A DNA stretch of 64,000 bases from DASSBR01 sp035688265 (GCA_035688265.1 DASSNE010000055.1:85605-149604), one strand, 5' to 3'. Positions 18,893 to 27,892 are shown, counted from the first letter of the stretch. The notes: a model not told the origin generated them from the letters alone. A program made the numbers and translations.

Positions 18893-19667
18893 GCCGGGTG
18901 CGGCACGCATGGATGCGCCATCGCCACCGACGGGTCATGCGGGCGCGTCCGCGTCCCATACCCTGCCGCTGTCCGTCGACCGGCTGTGCTACCGCGCGGA
19001 CGGTCGCGAGTTGCTGTCGGCGGTGTCGTTCGCCGTGCAGGCCGACACGTTCAATGTCATTCTGGGCCCCAACGGCGCCGGCAAAAGCCTGCTGCTGCGC
19101 TTGTGCCACGGGCTCCTGCGGCCGTCCAGCGGTCGGATCTCCTGGCGCGGCTTGAGCCCGGCGCAGGCGCGCGCCCGACATGCGATGGTGTTTCAGCATC
19201 CGGTGGTATTGCGCCGTTCGGTCGCCGCGAACGTGTACTACCCGCTGGCTGTCCGCCACGTGCCACGCTCGGAACGCCGCGACCGGGTGCGCGAGGCGCT
19301 GGAAGTGACGAACCTGGCCCACCTGGCGCACGCACCGGCGACACGTCTGTCCGGAGGCGAGCAGCAGCGGCTGGCACTGGCGCGCGCATGGGCGCTGCGC
19401 CCGGAAGTGGTACTGCTGGACGAACCATCGGCGAACCTGGACCCGCGCGCCACTCTCGACCTCGAAACGCTGGTCAACACGATGCGCACTCGCGGTACCG
19501 CGGTGATCATGACAACACACGATCTGGCGCAGGCGCGTCGCCTGAGCGAGCGCGTATTGTTTCTGAACCGCGGACGATTGCTCGAAGATGCCGCTGCCCG
19601 TGATTTTTTCATTCGTCCCGCAAGCCCGGAAGCGCAAGCGTTTCTGGCCGGAGAACTGCTCGCGTAG
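18867..19667 (+). CDS. tupC: Tungstate ABC transporter ATP-binding protein
   Basis: A 266-residue ABC ATPase: Walker A GPNGAGKS, Q-loop VFQHP, signature LSGGEQQR, Walker B VVLLDEPSANLD and switch His in MTTHDLAQAR. It is of normal length for the single-domain TupC/CysA class and lacks an extra regulatory domain. It overlaps tupB by 26 bases. An in-frame ATG at 18,909 is a possible shorter start because the first 14 residues are not conserved in type. Confidence 0.93.
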   Translation: MRLADVTVKPGAARMDAPSPPTGHAGASASHTLPLSVDRLCYRADGRELLSAVSFAVQADTFNVILGPNGAGKSLLLRLCHGLLRPSSGRISWRGLSPAQARARHAMVFQHPVVLRRSVAANVYYPLAVRHVPRSERRDRVREALEVTNLAHLAHAPATRLSGGEQQRLALARAWALRPEVVLLDEPSANLDPRATLDLETLVNTMRTRGTAVIMTTHDLAQARRLSERVLFLNRGRLLEDAAARDFFIRPASPEAQAFLAGELLA

Positions 19668-19676
19668 GAGGAAAGC

Positions 19677-20519
19677 TTGACGTACTCGAAGAGATTTTCT
19701 GCACCCCTCGCTATCGTTGTCGTCTGCCTGCTGCCAAGCGTGTTCGCTCAGCCCGCCCGGGCGAGCGACAAGCCCTTCATTATCGTCGCCTCGACGACCT
19801 CCACGCAGAACTCCGGCCTGTTCGGCTACATCCTTCCGAAAATCGAGAAGGACCTGGGCATCGATATCCGCGTCGTGGCGGTGGGAACCGGCGCCGCGCT
19901 GGACATGGGGAAACGGTGCGATGCCGACGCGCTGCTGGTGCATGCGAAACAAGCGGAACTGAAGTATGTCGCCGCGGGCTTCGGGATCGATCGGCATGAT
20001 TTGATGTACAACGACTTCGTCATTGTCGGGCCCTCTTCCGATCCGGCGCATATCGGCGGCATGAACAACCCGGCCGCGGCGTTCAAGAAGATCTACCACG
20101 ACAAGGCCATCTTTCTGTCGCGCGGGGACGACAGCGGTACCAATATCCGGGAACTGGCGCTGTGGAAGACGGCAGGGCTCACCCCGATGTCGGCACGCGA
20201 CGCATGGTACAAGGAAACCGGCTCGGGCATGGGTGCAACGCTCAACACCGCCCGCGAAATGGACGCCTATACGCTGACCGACCGCGCGACATGGATCAGC
20301 TTCAAAAACAAGGGCGATCTGAAAATTCTTGTGCAGGGCAGTCCGCAGCTTTACAACCAGTACGGCGTCATGCTCGTGAACCCGGCGCGCTGTCCCGAAA
20401 CGAAGGTCGCGCTGGCGCGCAAGTTCATGGACTGGTTGCTGTCGGCGCACGGTCAGCACGTGATTGCATCGTACCGGCTGGACGGACGGCAACTGTTTCA
20501 CCCGGACGCAAAGCAGTAG
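19677..20519 (+). CDS. tupA: Tungstate-binding periplasmic protein
   Basis: A 280-residue periplasmic solute-binding protein. A signal peptide ends ARA (about 29), then ASTTSTQNSGLFGYILP, the TupA hallmark with TTSTxxSGL that binds the oxyanion, followed by CDADALLVHAKQAE, YNDFVIVGPSSDPA and FLSRGDDSGTNIRE. TupA proteins bind tungstate much more tightly than molybdate. The start is a TTG at 19,677 placed after GGAGGAAAGC. Gene order tupBCA is inverted relative to the common tupABC. Specificity for tungstate over molybdate is inferred from family motifs. Confidence 0.93.
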   Translation: MTYSKRFSAPLAIVVVCLLPSVFAQPARASDKPFIIVASTTSTQNSGLFGYILPKIEKDLGIDIRVVAVGTGAALDMGKRCDADALLVHAKQAELKYVAAGFGIDRHDLMYNDFVIVGPSSDPAHIGGMNNPAAAFKKIYHDKAIFLSRGDDSGTNIRELALWKTAGLTPMSARDAWYKETGSGMGATLNTAREMDAYTLTDRATWISFKNKGDLKILVQGSPQLYNQYGVMLVNPARCPETKVALARKFMDWLLSAHGQHVIASYRLDGRQLFHPDAKQ

Positions 20520-20522
20520 CCG

Positions 20523-22682
20523 GTGCCTGTTTGCGCACTGCTGCTGGCGCTGAGCACCACGGTGCACGCCCAGGATACGGCGGCGAAACAGGCGGACCCT
20601 TGCGACGTACAGCAGCTCGGAACGGTGAAAGTCACTGCCGAAGCCGGTTACAAGACGCGGCCCGACTATGACACCACGCGCGCCAACGTCGGCCCGCTGG
20701 GCAACGTCGCGATCAAGGACGCGCCGCTTTCGATTACCATGCTGCCCGGGCAGTTGTTGCTCAACCAGCAGGTCAGAACCGTCAACGATGCGTTGCGGAA
20801 TCTGCCGTCGGTCGTGATTCGCGACCAGCAGGGCCTGGAAGTCTCCCGGCCCCAATCGCGCGGCTTCGTCAGTACGATCGACCAGAATACGCGCATGGAC
20901 GGCCTCAACATTATCGGCACCACGGCGCACGCGGCCGAAAGCCTGGCCGGTATCGAGGTTCTGAATGGCATAGCGGGGTCGCTGTACGGCCCGGAGACGC
21001 CGGCCGGTGTCTTCAACTACGTGCTCAAGCGTCCTCCCGGCCAGTCGCTTGTGCGCCTGGTCGCAGGCTACGCGTCGCGCGGCATCTTCACCGAACAGGT
21101 GGATGTGGGCGGCCACGCTCCCGCCAATGGTCGCCTCGGCTACCGGCTCAACATCGTCCACGGCGAGGGGGCGGATTACGCGCCCGGCAGCGAGGCCAAC
21201 CGGACGCTGTTCAGCGGCGCGCTGGACTACGACCTCGGCGACGGCACCGTCGTCGAGACCAATATCCTCCATTACGACACCCGGGCCACCGGCCTGCCCG
21301 GCAGCGTCGTCTACTTCGGCACCAGCGGCAGCACCAGGCTGCCCGGGGCCCTCGATCCTGTCACCCCGGGTCTCGGACAACCCGGCGCTGGTACGGACCT
21401 GCGAACCAACACGGTGCTCGCCAGGGTGAAGCATGATTTCAGCAACGGTTGGACCTTTCAGGTCGGCGGCTTGTATGAAGAGGCAGTCCGGCATCTCAGC
21501 GGCATTACCAACCGGTTCACCAACGATCGCGGTGATTACATCGTGATCAAGAATTTCAATTCCATTCCCCGCTACACGATCGCCAGCAACCTGGTGCAAG
21601 TCAACGGCCATGTCAGATGGCTGGGCACCGAAAACGATTTGTCGATCGGCACCAACGGCTTTTCCGATCACCGCAACTGTCCGCGCAAATCGACCTCGGT
21701 TGTGCTGGGCCGTGGCAACCTGGCGCACCCGCCGGTATTCGTTACCCGTCCCAAGCCCGGCAACGGCGGCCTCTACCGTTGTGGAACGCTGGCGGAGCAG
21801 GCGCTGGTCGTCGGCGATACGATGCATTTCACCCGCCAATGGGCGGTGCAGGCGGTAATCAGTTCCTCGTTTCTGCGGGCGAAAAGTTTCGACAAAAACG
21901 GCGACACGACCAGTTCCGACATCCTCCACCACGCCATCAGCCCGACAGTCAGCATGATTTACACGCCCACCGCCGCGCTGACCGCTTACGCCAATTGGGC
22001 TCACAGCGTGGAACCGGGTGACCGCGCACCCACGGGAACCGTCAACGCGCGCGAAACGCTCGGGGTGTATCACGACAAGCAATACGAGGTGGGCGCCAAG
22101 TACGCGGTGAGCGACCGGCTGTTATTGACCGCGGACGCCTTCCGGATGACCCGGCCGATCGCCCAGACCATCACGAGCAGCAACGTGTTCGCGGTGATCG
22201 GAACCCAGCGCAACCGCGGCGTCGAGTTCTTTGCGCAAGGCGACCTGATGCCGCACCAGCTCAGCATCCTCGGCGGGGTCACCTATATCGATGCGCGTGT
22301 CGACGGCTCCCGGATACCCGGTACAGATCACAAGCTCGTCGTTGGCGTGCCGCACTTGAAAAGCGATATCTCGCTGGACTGGCACCCCCGCTTCCTCGGC
22401 GGCGTGGCGTTCACCGGCAGCGTGCATTTTGAAAGCCGCCGGGCGGCGACCAACACGAACAACAGTTTCGCGCCCGGTTACAGCACGCTCGATCTCGGCG
22501 TCCGCTACGTCACGCCGTTCTTTGGTCAGGCACTGGTGGTGCGTGCGCGGGTGGTCAACGTCAGCGACAGGCATTACTACTCGGCGATCGCCGACGGCAA
22601 CATCGTCGGCAGCCCCGGCGCGAATACCGCGTACTACGGGAAGCCGCGAACGTTTCTCGCCAGTATCGAAGTGGATCTGTAG
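20523..22682 (+). CDS. TonB-dependent siderophore-type receptor coupled to tupBCA
   Basis: A 719-residue TonB-dependent receptor of the siderophore class. It has a short signal peptide (about 1-20), then a plug with LSITMLPGQLLLNQQVRTVNDAL, RGFVSTIDQNTRMDGLNIIG and VLNGIAGSLYGPETPAGVFNYVLKR split over residues 60-170. A C-terminal barrel ends in FLASIEVDL. The GTG start lies three bases after the tupA stop, so it is almost certainly translated with the tungstate transporter. An outer-membrane route for tungstate, perhaps as a metallophore complex, is an inference. It ends three bases from the convergent moaCB gene. Confidence 0.88.
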   Translation: MPVCALLLALSTTVHAQDTAAKQADPCDVQQLGTVKVTAEAGYKTRPDYDTTRANVGPLGNVAIKDAPLSITMLPGQLLLNQQVRTVNDALRNLPSVVIRDQQGLEVSRPQSRGFVSTIDQNTRMDGLNIIGTTAHAAESLAGIEVLNGIAGSLYGPETPAGVFNYVLKRPPGQSLVRLVAGYASRGIFTEQVDVGGHAPANGRLGYRLNIVHGEGADYAPGSEANRTLFSGALDYDLGDGTVVETNILHYDTRATGLPGSVVYFGTSGSTRLPGALDPVTPGLGQPGAGTDLRTNTVLARVKHDFSNGWTFQVGGLYEEAVRHLSGITNRFTNDRGDYIVIKNFNSIPRYTIASNLVQVNGHVRWLGTENDLSIGTNGFSDHRNCPRKSTSVVLGRGNLAHPPVFVTRPKPGNGGLYRCGTLAEQALVVGDTMHFTRQWAVQAVISSSFLRAKSFDKNGDTTSSDILHHAISPTVSMIYTPTAALTAYANWAHSVEPGDRAPTGTVNARETLGVYHDKQYEVGAKYAVSDRLLLTADAFRMTRPIAQTITSSNVFAVIGTQRNRGVEFFAQGDLMPHQLSILGGVTYIDARVDGSRIPGTDHKLVVGVPHLKSDISLDWHPRFLGGVAFTGSVHFESRRAATNTNNSFAPGYSTLDLGVRYVTPFFGQALVVRARVVNVSDRHYYSAIADGNIVGSPGANTAYYGKPRTFLASIEVDL

Positions 22683-22685
22683 ATA

Positions 22686-23666
22686 TTAGCCGCCGTAGCC
22701 GTGCTTGTGGGACGCGCCGCGCACGACCTGGAAGGCATGCAAAATACCAGCCATCAGCGCATCCATGTATTCAGTGGCGCCACCGGTACTGCCCGGCAAC
22801 GTGACGACCAGCGTTTTGCCGATCAAACCGGCGACGCCGCGCGACAGCATTGCGTACGGCATCCGCCGCTGGCCGTGCGCGCGAGCCGCTTCCATGATGC
22901 CGGGAATTTCGAGGTCCAGCATCGGGCGCACCGTTTCGATTGTCCGATCACGCGGGCCGACGCCGGTACCGCCGACGGTCGCGATCAACGCGACATCCTG
23001 GTCGACCCAGTGGCGAATGCGCGCCGCCAGTTCCGCCGGTTCATCGGCGATGACTTCGACGTCCGCACACTCGACGCCCGCCGCATCGAGCTGTGCATGC
23101 ACCGCGGCACCCGCGCGGTCCTGGGCGCGGCCGGCGGCAACGGTATCCGACAGCACGATCACCGCGCCGCGCACCGGCGGATCGATCCGCCGGCGGTAGT
23201 GCGATTTGCCGCCGCGCTTTTCGATCAATCGAATATCGCCGATCACGAGATCGGTACCCGCGTGCGGCTTGAGCATGTCGTACAACGTCAGCGCGGCGAC
23301 ACTCGCGCCGGTAAGCGCCTCCATTTCAACACCCGTGTTGGCGATCGCCTGCACCTGGACCTCGGTGCGCACGCGATCCTCGCCCAGCTCAAAGCTGACT
23401 TTCGCGTTCTGAATCGGCAGCGGATGGCACAGCGGGATCAGCTCCCAGGTCCGCTTGACCGCCATGACCGCGGCGACCTGCGCCGCCGCCAGTGCGTCGC
23501 CCTTCTCGGTGCGCGCCTCGCGCAGCAGCGGCAGGCAGAACGGCGGCATCGTGATCGTAGCCTCGGCCCGCGCAGTGCGCAGCGTCTCCGGCTTGCGACT
23601 GACGTCCTTCATGCCGGCATCACGCGTCGCCACTTCACTTTCCGGTTCGCTGGCAACGTCATTCAT
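22686..23666 (-). CDS. moaCB: Bifunctional MoaC-MoaB (cPMP synthase / molybdopterin adenylyltransferase) fusion
   Basis: A 326-residue fusion. Residues about 15-165 are MoaC (MKDVSRKPETLRTARAEA, LIPLCHPLPI, GVEMEALTGASVAALTLYDM), which completes cyclic pyranopterin monophosphate. Residues about 170-320 are MoaB/MogA (VIVLSDT, VGGTGVGPRDRTIE, LPGSTGG), which adenylates molybdopterin. The two act at different stages of the pathway. It overlaps the moaE stop by four bases (ATGA). Fusions of this kind occur in several proteobacteria. Confidence 0.94.
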   Translation of the reverse strand: MNDVASEPESEVATRDAGMKDVSRKPETLRTARAEATITMPPFCLPLLREARTEKGDALAAAQVAAVMAVKRTWELIPLCHPLPIQNAKVSFELGEDRVRTEVQVQAIANTGVEMEALTGASVAALTLYDMLKPHAGTDLVIGDIRLIEKRGGKSHYRRRIDPPVRGAVIVLSDTVAAGRAQDRAGAAVHAQLDAAGVECADVEVIADEPAELAARIRHWVDQDVALIATVGGTGVGPRDRTIETVRPMLDLEIPGIMEAARAHGQRRMPYAMLSRGVAGLIGKTLVVTLPGSTGGATEYMDALMAGILHAFQVVRGASHKHGYGG

Positions 23667-24127
23667 TCTGCGGCGGCCTCTTGTCCGGTTTCGGTTTCAT
23701 TTTCATTGTGCAGGGGGCAGCCTTTTACATAGGCGCTGCTGCCGTCGGCGTAAACCTCGTATTTCCAGATCGGCACCTGGTGCTTGACGGTATCGATTGC
23801 ATAGCGGGCGGCTTCGAAGGCGGCTGCGCGATGCGCGGCCCGGACGACCACGACGACGCTCAGGTCGCCGATTTCCAGGTCACCAACGCGATGACGGATT
23901 TCGCAGCGCACGATATCGAAGCGCCGCAGCGTTTCCTGCTCGATTTCGGACAGCATTTTTTCCGCGAGCGGCGCGTAGACGGAGTAGTTGATGTCCGTCA
24001 CCTTGCGGCCGTCGTTATACAGGCGCACCGTGCCGCCGAAGACGACCAGCGCGCCGCATTCCTCCGATTCGGTCTGCGTCAGCAGCGGATCCAGTTCCAG
24101 GGACTGATCGGTCACGTGTTGCAGCAT
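23663..24127 (-). CDS. moaE: Molybdopterin synthase catalytic subunit MoaE
   Basis: A 154-residue MoaE with family motifs GALVVFGGTVR, HRVGDLEIGDLSVVVVV, AAHRAAAFEA and the active-site Lys region VPIWKYE. It makes molybdopterin from cyclic pyranopterin monophosphate with thiocarboxylated MoaD. The ATG at 24,127 has GAGGACAAC before it. A long open frame continues upstream to 24,616 but overlaps moaD and is not protein-like. The acidic tail ENETETGQEAAAE is unusual but short. Confidence 0.93.
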   Translation of the reverse strand: MLQHVTDQSLELDPLLTQTESEECGALVVFGGTVRLYNDGRKVTDINYSVYAPLAEKMLSEIEQETLRRFDIVRCEIRHRVGDLEIGDLSVVVVVRAAHRAAAFEAARYAIDTVKHQVPIWKYEVYADGSSAYVKGCPLHNENETETGQEAAAE

Positions 24128-24153
24128 GTTGTCCTCGTCGTTCCGGCGTAACG

Positions 24154-24426
24154 TCAACCGCCGCTCACCGGCGGCAGCAGCACCAGCGTGTCGCCGGCCT
24201 CGAGGCGCGCGTCGCGCTGCACGATGCGATCGCCGATCGCGCACGCGGTGTGTTGGAGATAGCGGCGCGCATCGGGCACGTCCCGCGCCAGCCCTTCCAG
24301 GACGTCGGCCACCGTGGCCGGTAACCCGGCCACGGACACCCGCCGCTCCCGGCCGCCGCACACCTGCTGCAGGACGCCGTAACACTCTACCCCGATTTGC
24401 CGGTCCGAAGCGCCGTCCGCGCTCAT
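24154..24426 (-). CDS. moaD: Molybdopterin synthase sulfur carrier MoaD
   Basis: A 90-residue ubiquitin-like sulfur carrier with the required C-terminal Gly-Gly (LLPPVSGG), which is thiocarboxylated by a MoeB-type enzyme and donates sulfur to MoaE. It starts three bases after the moaA stop and precedes moaE by 26 bases. A second ThiS/MoaD-like protein is encoded at 27.6 kb beside moeB. Confidence 0.9.
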   Translation of the reverse strand: MSADGASDRQIGVECYGVLQQVCGGRERRVSVAGLPATVADVLEGLARDVPDARRYLQHTACAIGDRIVQRDARLEAGDTLVLLPPVSGG

Positions 24427-24429
24427 GCG

Positions 24430-25446
24430 TCAACCTCCAATATAAGACATCTCGATTTTTTTCGGCTGACTGCCTGCCGTCGCCCGGCTGCGCAGTTCCG
24501 AGTAGCGGTCGCGGCGCAGGCCCCACACGCCAGCGATCGCGTCGCGGATGTCCGCATCGCTTGCGCCGGCGCGCAGCAGGTCCCTGAGACTCGTGCCGGC
24601 AGCGGCGAACAGGCAAGTGTAGAGAACCCCATCCGCCGACAGGCGCGCGCGTGTGCAGCCGCGACAGAAGGGATCGGTCACCGACGCGATGACGCCGATT
24701 TCGCCCTTGCCGTCGCGGTAGCGCCAGCGGTTGGCGGCCTCGCCGGGATAATTCGGCGCAACGCGGTCGAGCCGCCAGCGCGCGTCGATGCGGCGAATGA
24801 TTTCGGCGGCCGCAACGACCTCATCCAGGCGCCAGCCGTTGGAGTTGCCGACGTCCATGTATTCGATAAACCGCAGTACGTGGCCGCTGCCCCGGAAGTG
24901 CTCGGCCATTGCTTCGATGCACTGGTCGTTGGTGCCGCGCTTGACCACCATGTTGATCTTGACCGGGTGAAGCCCCGCCGCATCGGCGTTGTCGATCGCG
25001 GCGAGCACGCGTTCAACCGGGAACCCCACGCCGTTGATCGCCCGGAAGGTCGCATCGTCCAGCGCGTCGAGGCTGATGGTAATGCGCTTCAGGCCGGCAT
25101 CCGCCAGCCGCCGCGCCTTGTCCCGCGTCAGCAGCGAGCCGTTGGTGGTCAGGCTGAGGTCGGTAATGCCGGGAATAACCGCCAGGCTTTCGACCAGCTT
25201 CTCGATGTCGTGGCGCACCAGCGGTTCGCCGCCGGTGAGCCGCAGCTTGGTGACGCCGAGCTGCGCAAAAGCGGTCGCGAGTCGGGCGATTTCCTCGAAC
25301 GTGAGTATCTCGGAACGGGGCAGAAACGCGTACTCCGCGCCGAACCGCTCTTTCGGCATACAGTAGGTACAACGAAAGTTGCAGCGGTCCGTGACGGAAA
25401 TGCGCAAGTCGCCGAGTTGTCGTCCGAGTGTGTCCCGTGTCTCCAT
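24430..25446 (-). CDS. moaA: GTP 3',8-cyclase MoaA
   Basis: A 338-residue radical SAM enzyme starting molybdopterin synthesis. The N-terminal cluster is CNFRCTYC after RISVTDR. Family segments are LRLTGGEPLVRHDIE, LTTNGSLL and RITISLDALD. The C-terminal second cluster has CRGCTRAR and CLF, and the C-terminus ends in the conserved GG (YIGG). No clear ribosome-binding site is visible before the ATG at 25,446. It is the first gene of the moaA-moaD-moaE-moaCB operon, divergent from the BNR gene. Confidence 0.95.
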   Translation of the reverse strand: METRDTLGRQLGDLRISVTDRCNFRCTYCMPKERFGAEYAFLPRSEILTFEEIARLATAFAQLGVTKLRLTGGEPLVRHDIEKLVESLAVIPGITDLSLTTNGSLLTRDKARRLADAGLKRITISLDALDDATFRAINGVGFPVERVLAAIDNADAAGLHPVKINMVVKRGTNDQCIEAMAEHFRGSGHVLRFIEYMDVGNSNGWRLDEVVAAAEIIRRIDARWRLDRVAPNYPGEAANRWRYRDGKGEIGVIASVTDPFCRGCTRARLSADGVLYTCLFAAAGTSLRDLLRAGASDADIRDAIAGVWGLRRDRYSELRSRATAGSQPKKIEMSYIGG

Positions 25447-25549
25447 AAGCGCAGTGGAATCGGTATTCCTGTCTGTTTCCGGGTACCGCGGTCGAGGTAA
25501 GTGCGGCGAAATCCGGAATGTTGCGGCACTCGTAGTGTACTACCAACTC

Positions 25550-25572
25550 CTTCTCCCCTCTCGGGGGAGAAG
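25550..25572. repeat. Short GC-rich hairpin between moaA and the BNR gene
   Basis: CTTCTCCCC and GGGGGAGAAG flank a tiny loop. It resembles the ccctctccc/gggagaggg hairpins at 35.3 kb and 48.8 kb, so it is probably a member of the same dispersed family. The rest of the 221-base divergent spacer shows a TATGAT at 25,626 that could be a -10 box for the plus-strand operon, without a good -35. Confidence 0.4.
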
Positions 25573-25667
25573 CTTGGGATGCGGGGTGGCGCGCCTAACG
25601 GCGCTGTGAATTTGCGGCCCTGAGCTATGATAGATCACATGCAGGGAAGACGGTTCAAAGCCCGCCA

Positions 25668-26777
25668 GTGACCGACGCCGATACATCCGGCGGCGTTGCG
25701 TTGTTGATCGGCACGCGCAAAGGCCTGTTCATCGCCCGCTCCGACGCCGCGCGCGAGCATTGGCGTATGGAAGGCCCGTGTCTGGCCGGCTACGAAATCC
25801 AGCGTGCGTTCATCGATCGGCGGCGGCACGATTTTGCCTACGCCGTGGCAGAGCACCCGGTCTGGGGCAAGCACGTCTACCGCAGCGAGGATGGCGGTCG
25901 CAACTGGCACGCGCTGCGCGGCCTTCCGCGTCACCACGAAGACGAAGGACCGGACAGCATCATGCGGTTGTGGAGCATCGCACCGGGCGCGGACGACGAG
26001 CCGGACACGATTTATGCCGGCATCGAGCCGGCCGGGTTGTTCGTCAGCCGCGATTGCGGCGAGAGCTGGCAACCCCTCACCGCCTTCAACGAACACAGGA
26101 CGCGCCCGTCGTGGTCGCCGGCGAAAGGCGGGCTCGCAGTCCACTCGATCCAGGTCGATGCGCGGGATCGGCGGCGCCTGTTCGCGGCGCTGTCGGCCGG
26201 CGGCGTCTACCGCTCACTTGATGCAGGCAAGACCTTTGAGCCGATCAACTCCGGCATCCGCGCGCCTTACCTGCCGGACGCGGAGCCGGTGAGTGGCCAT
26301 TGCGTCCACCGGATTCTTCTGCACCCGCGGGATTCAAAGCGGCTGTACCAGCAAAGCCACTGCGGCACCTACCGCAGCGACGACGGCGGCGGGCATTGGC
26401 GCGACATTACCGCGGGGCTGCCGAGCGACTTCGGCTATGCGCTCGCCACCGATCCCGCCGATCCCGATGTCGTGCTGGTGATTCCCGAAAGCAACAGCCA
26501 GTTCCGCGCGACCGTGGACGGGCGGATTCGCGTATACCGCTCGCGCGACGGCGGCCGAAGCTGGGTCGCGTTGACTGCCGGGCTGCCGCAGGACGACGCC
26601 TACGTAACGATTCTGCGCGACGGCCTCGACAGCGACGGTCTGAAGCCCGCCGGATTTTACTTCGGCACTTCGAGCGGCCACTTGTTCGCAAGCACGGACG
26701 GTGGCGACCACTGGCGGCTACTGCGCGGTTTTCTGCCGGGCATACTCGCGGTCACTGCTTGCGAGGTGACCTCGTGA
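25668..26777 (+). CDS. BNR/Asp-box repeat beta-propeller protein (sialidase-like fold), function unknown
   Basis: A 369-residue protein made of Asp-box repeats: SEDGGRNW, SRDCGESW, SLDAGKTF, SDDGGGHW, SRDGGRSW and STDGGDHW. This gives about six propeller blades. There is no signal peptide, so it should be cytoplasmic, and no sialidase catalytic residues can be assigned. The GTG start at 25,668 is the only reasonable one. Its stop overlaps the yqeC start (GTGA), and molybdenum-cofactor genes follow, so it is probably part of that operon. How it relates to the cofactor is unknown. Confidence 0.8.
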   Translation: MTDADTSGGVALLIGTRKGLFIARSDAAREHWRMEGPCLAGYEIQRAFIDRRRHDFAYAVAEHPVWGKHVYRSEDGGRNWHALRGLPRHHEDEGPDSIMRLWSIAPGADDEPDTIYAGIEPAGLFVSRDCGESWQPLTAFNEHRTRPSWSPAKGGLAVHSIQVDARDRRRLFAALSAGGVYRSLDAGKTFEPINSGIRAPYLPDAEPVSGHCVHRILLHPRDSKRLYQQSHCGTYRSDDGGGHWRDITAGLPSDFGYALATDPADPDVVLVIPESNSQFRATVDGRIRVYRSRDGGRSWVALTAGLPQDDAYVTILRDGLDSDGLKPAGFYFGTSSGHLFASTDGGDHWRLLRGFLPGILAVTACEVTS

Positions 26778-27541
26778 GAAACAGCGAACTACTGGACGCA
26801 TTGTGCGTGCGCGGCGGCATCGTTTGCGCAGTGGGCGCAGGCGGCAAGAAGACGACGCTGTACCGACTGTTAGGCGCCTGGCCGGGTCGCGCCGCGTCGA
26901 CGTCCACCGTATTTACTCTCGCGTTCCCGGCGGACCTGCCCGCGCACCCGCTCGTGAGCGAGCCGGATACTATCGTCGACGAAGTGCTGGCCGCCGCCCC
27001 GCATCACGCGAAGATCGCATTTGCGTGCCCGTCGGAAAAACCCGGCCGCTGCGCCGGCCTGTCTTCAGCACAGATCGCCCGCTGCCACGCCGAAGGGGGC
27101 TTTGACCTGACGCTGGTAAAAGCCGATGGCGCGCGCATGCGCCTCATCAAGGCGCCCGCCGAGCACGAACCCAGCCTGGTTGACGGCACCACGACGATCC
27201 TCGCGCTGGTGTCCGCGCGCGCGATCGGCAGGCCGCTGTCCGCCCGCTGCGCGCATCGACCGGAGTTGGTCTCGGCGGTGACGGGCGCTGCCGCCGACGA
27301 GCAGCTGACCCCGCTGCACATCGCGCGACTGATTGCGTCCGGCGATGGGCTGTTGCGCGACGCGCGCGATGCGCGCGTGGTGCCGATCATCAACATGGCC
27401 GACGACGCGCCGCCCCGCGCGGCGGCCCGCGAGGCGGCGAAGATCGCGCTGGATCTGAGCGATCGTTACGACCGCGTGGTCGTCGCGGCGATGCGGGCCG
27501 ATGATGCGATTGTCGATGTGGTCACTCGCGCCGGCGGCTGA
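26774..27541 (+). CDS. yqeC: YqeC-like selenium-dependent molybdenum hydroxylase accessory protein
   Basis: A 255-residue P-loop-like protein starting with a GTG that overlaps the BNR stop. The N-terminus has a Walker-type loop (VGAGGKKTTL) followed by ADGARMRLIKAPAEHEP, the family signature of YqeC. YqeC usually accompanies selenium-dependent molybdenum hydroxylases (xdh) and MocA. None of those enzymes is visible here, so a role in cofactor delivery for another enzyme is possible. A MocA-like protein does occur at 57 kb. Assignment rests on motifs recalled from the family. Confidence 0.75.
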   Translation: MRNSELLDALCVRGGIVCAVGAGGKKTTLYRLLGAWPGRAASTSTVFTLAFPADLPAHPLVSEPDTIVDEVLAAAPHHAKIAFACPSEKPGRCAGLSSAQIARCHAEGGFDLTLVKADGARMRLIKAPAEHEPSLVDGTTTILALVSARAIGRPLSARCAHRPELVSAVTGAAADEQLTPLHIARLIASGDGLLRDARDARVVPIINMADDAPPRAAAREAAKIALDLSDRYDRVVVAAMRADDAIVDVVTRAGG

Positions 27542-27577
27542 TCCGCCGCAGAAGCTGTGTGATAACCTGATCAGACC

Positions 27578-27865
27578 ATGAACACCGCAACGCAGGTGAC
27601 GCTGTTGATACCGGCCGCGCTGCGCATGCACACCGACGGCGCGGAAACTCTGGCGGTAGAAGCCGCCACCGTCCGTGCTGCCCTGGCCGCGGCGGGCGAA
27701 CGCTACGATTCGCTGTTGCAGCATGTGATGACCCGCGACGGTAAACTGCGCCCGTTCGTGAACCTGTTCGTGCACAACGATGACGTCCGCCGTCTGCAGG
27801 GACTGGACACGCCGCTGGCGGCCGGCGACGTCCTCATGATAGTTCCGTCGGTCGCGGGCGGATAG
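27578..27865 (+). CDS. MoaD/ThiS-family sulfur carrier
   Basis: A 95-residue ubiquitin-like protein ending in Gly-Gly (MIVPSVAGG). It is a candidate sulfur carrier activated by the E1-like protein encoded 27 bases downstream. Longer and distinct from the moaD product at 24.2 kb, it may serve a second sulfur-transfer route rather than molybdopterin itself. Which acceptor it uses cannot be read from the sequence. Confidence 0.85.
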   Translation: MNTATQVTLLIPAALRMHTDGAETLAVEAATVRAALAAAGERYDSLLQHVMTRDGKLRPFVNLFVHNDDVRRLQGLDTPLAAGDVLMIVPSVAGG

Positions 27866-27892
27866 GCAGTTCATCATGACAATGAGGACGCA

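Noticed and set aside
18873..22082. Minus-strand open frame of 1,069 codons
   Set aside because: It is antisense to tupC, tupA and a TonB receptor, all with strong motifs; it is a high-GC shadow.
23663..24616. Longer moaE start at 24,616
   Set aside because: The extension overlaps moaD and is Arg-rich; the ATG at 24,127 with GAGGACAAC gives a normal MoaE length.
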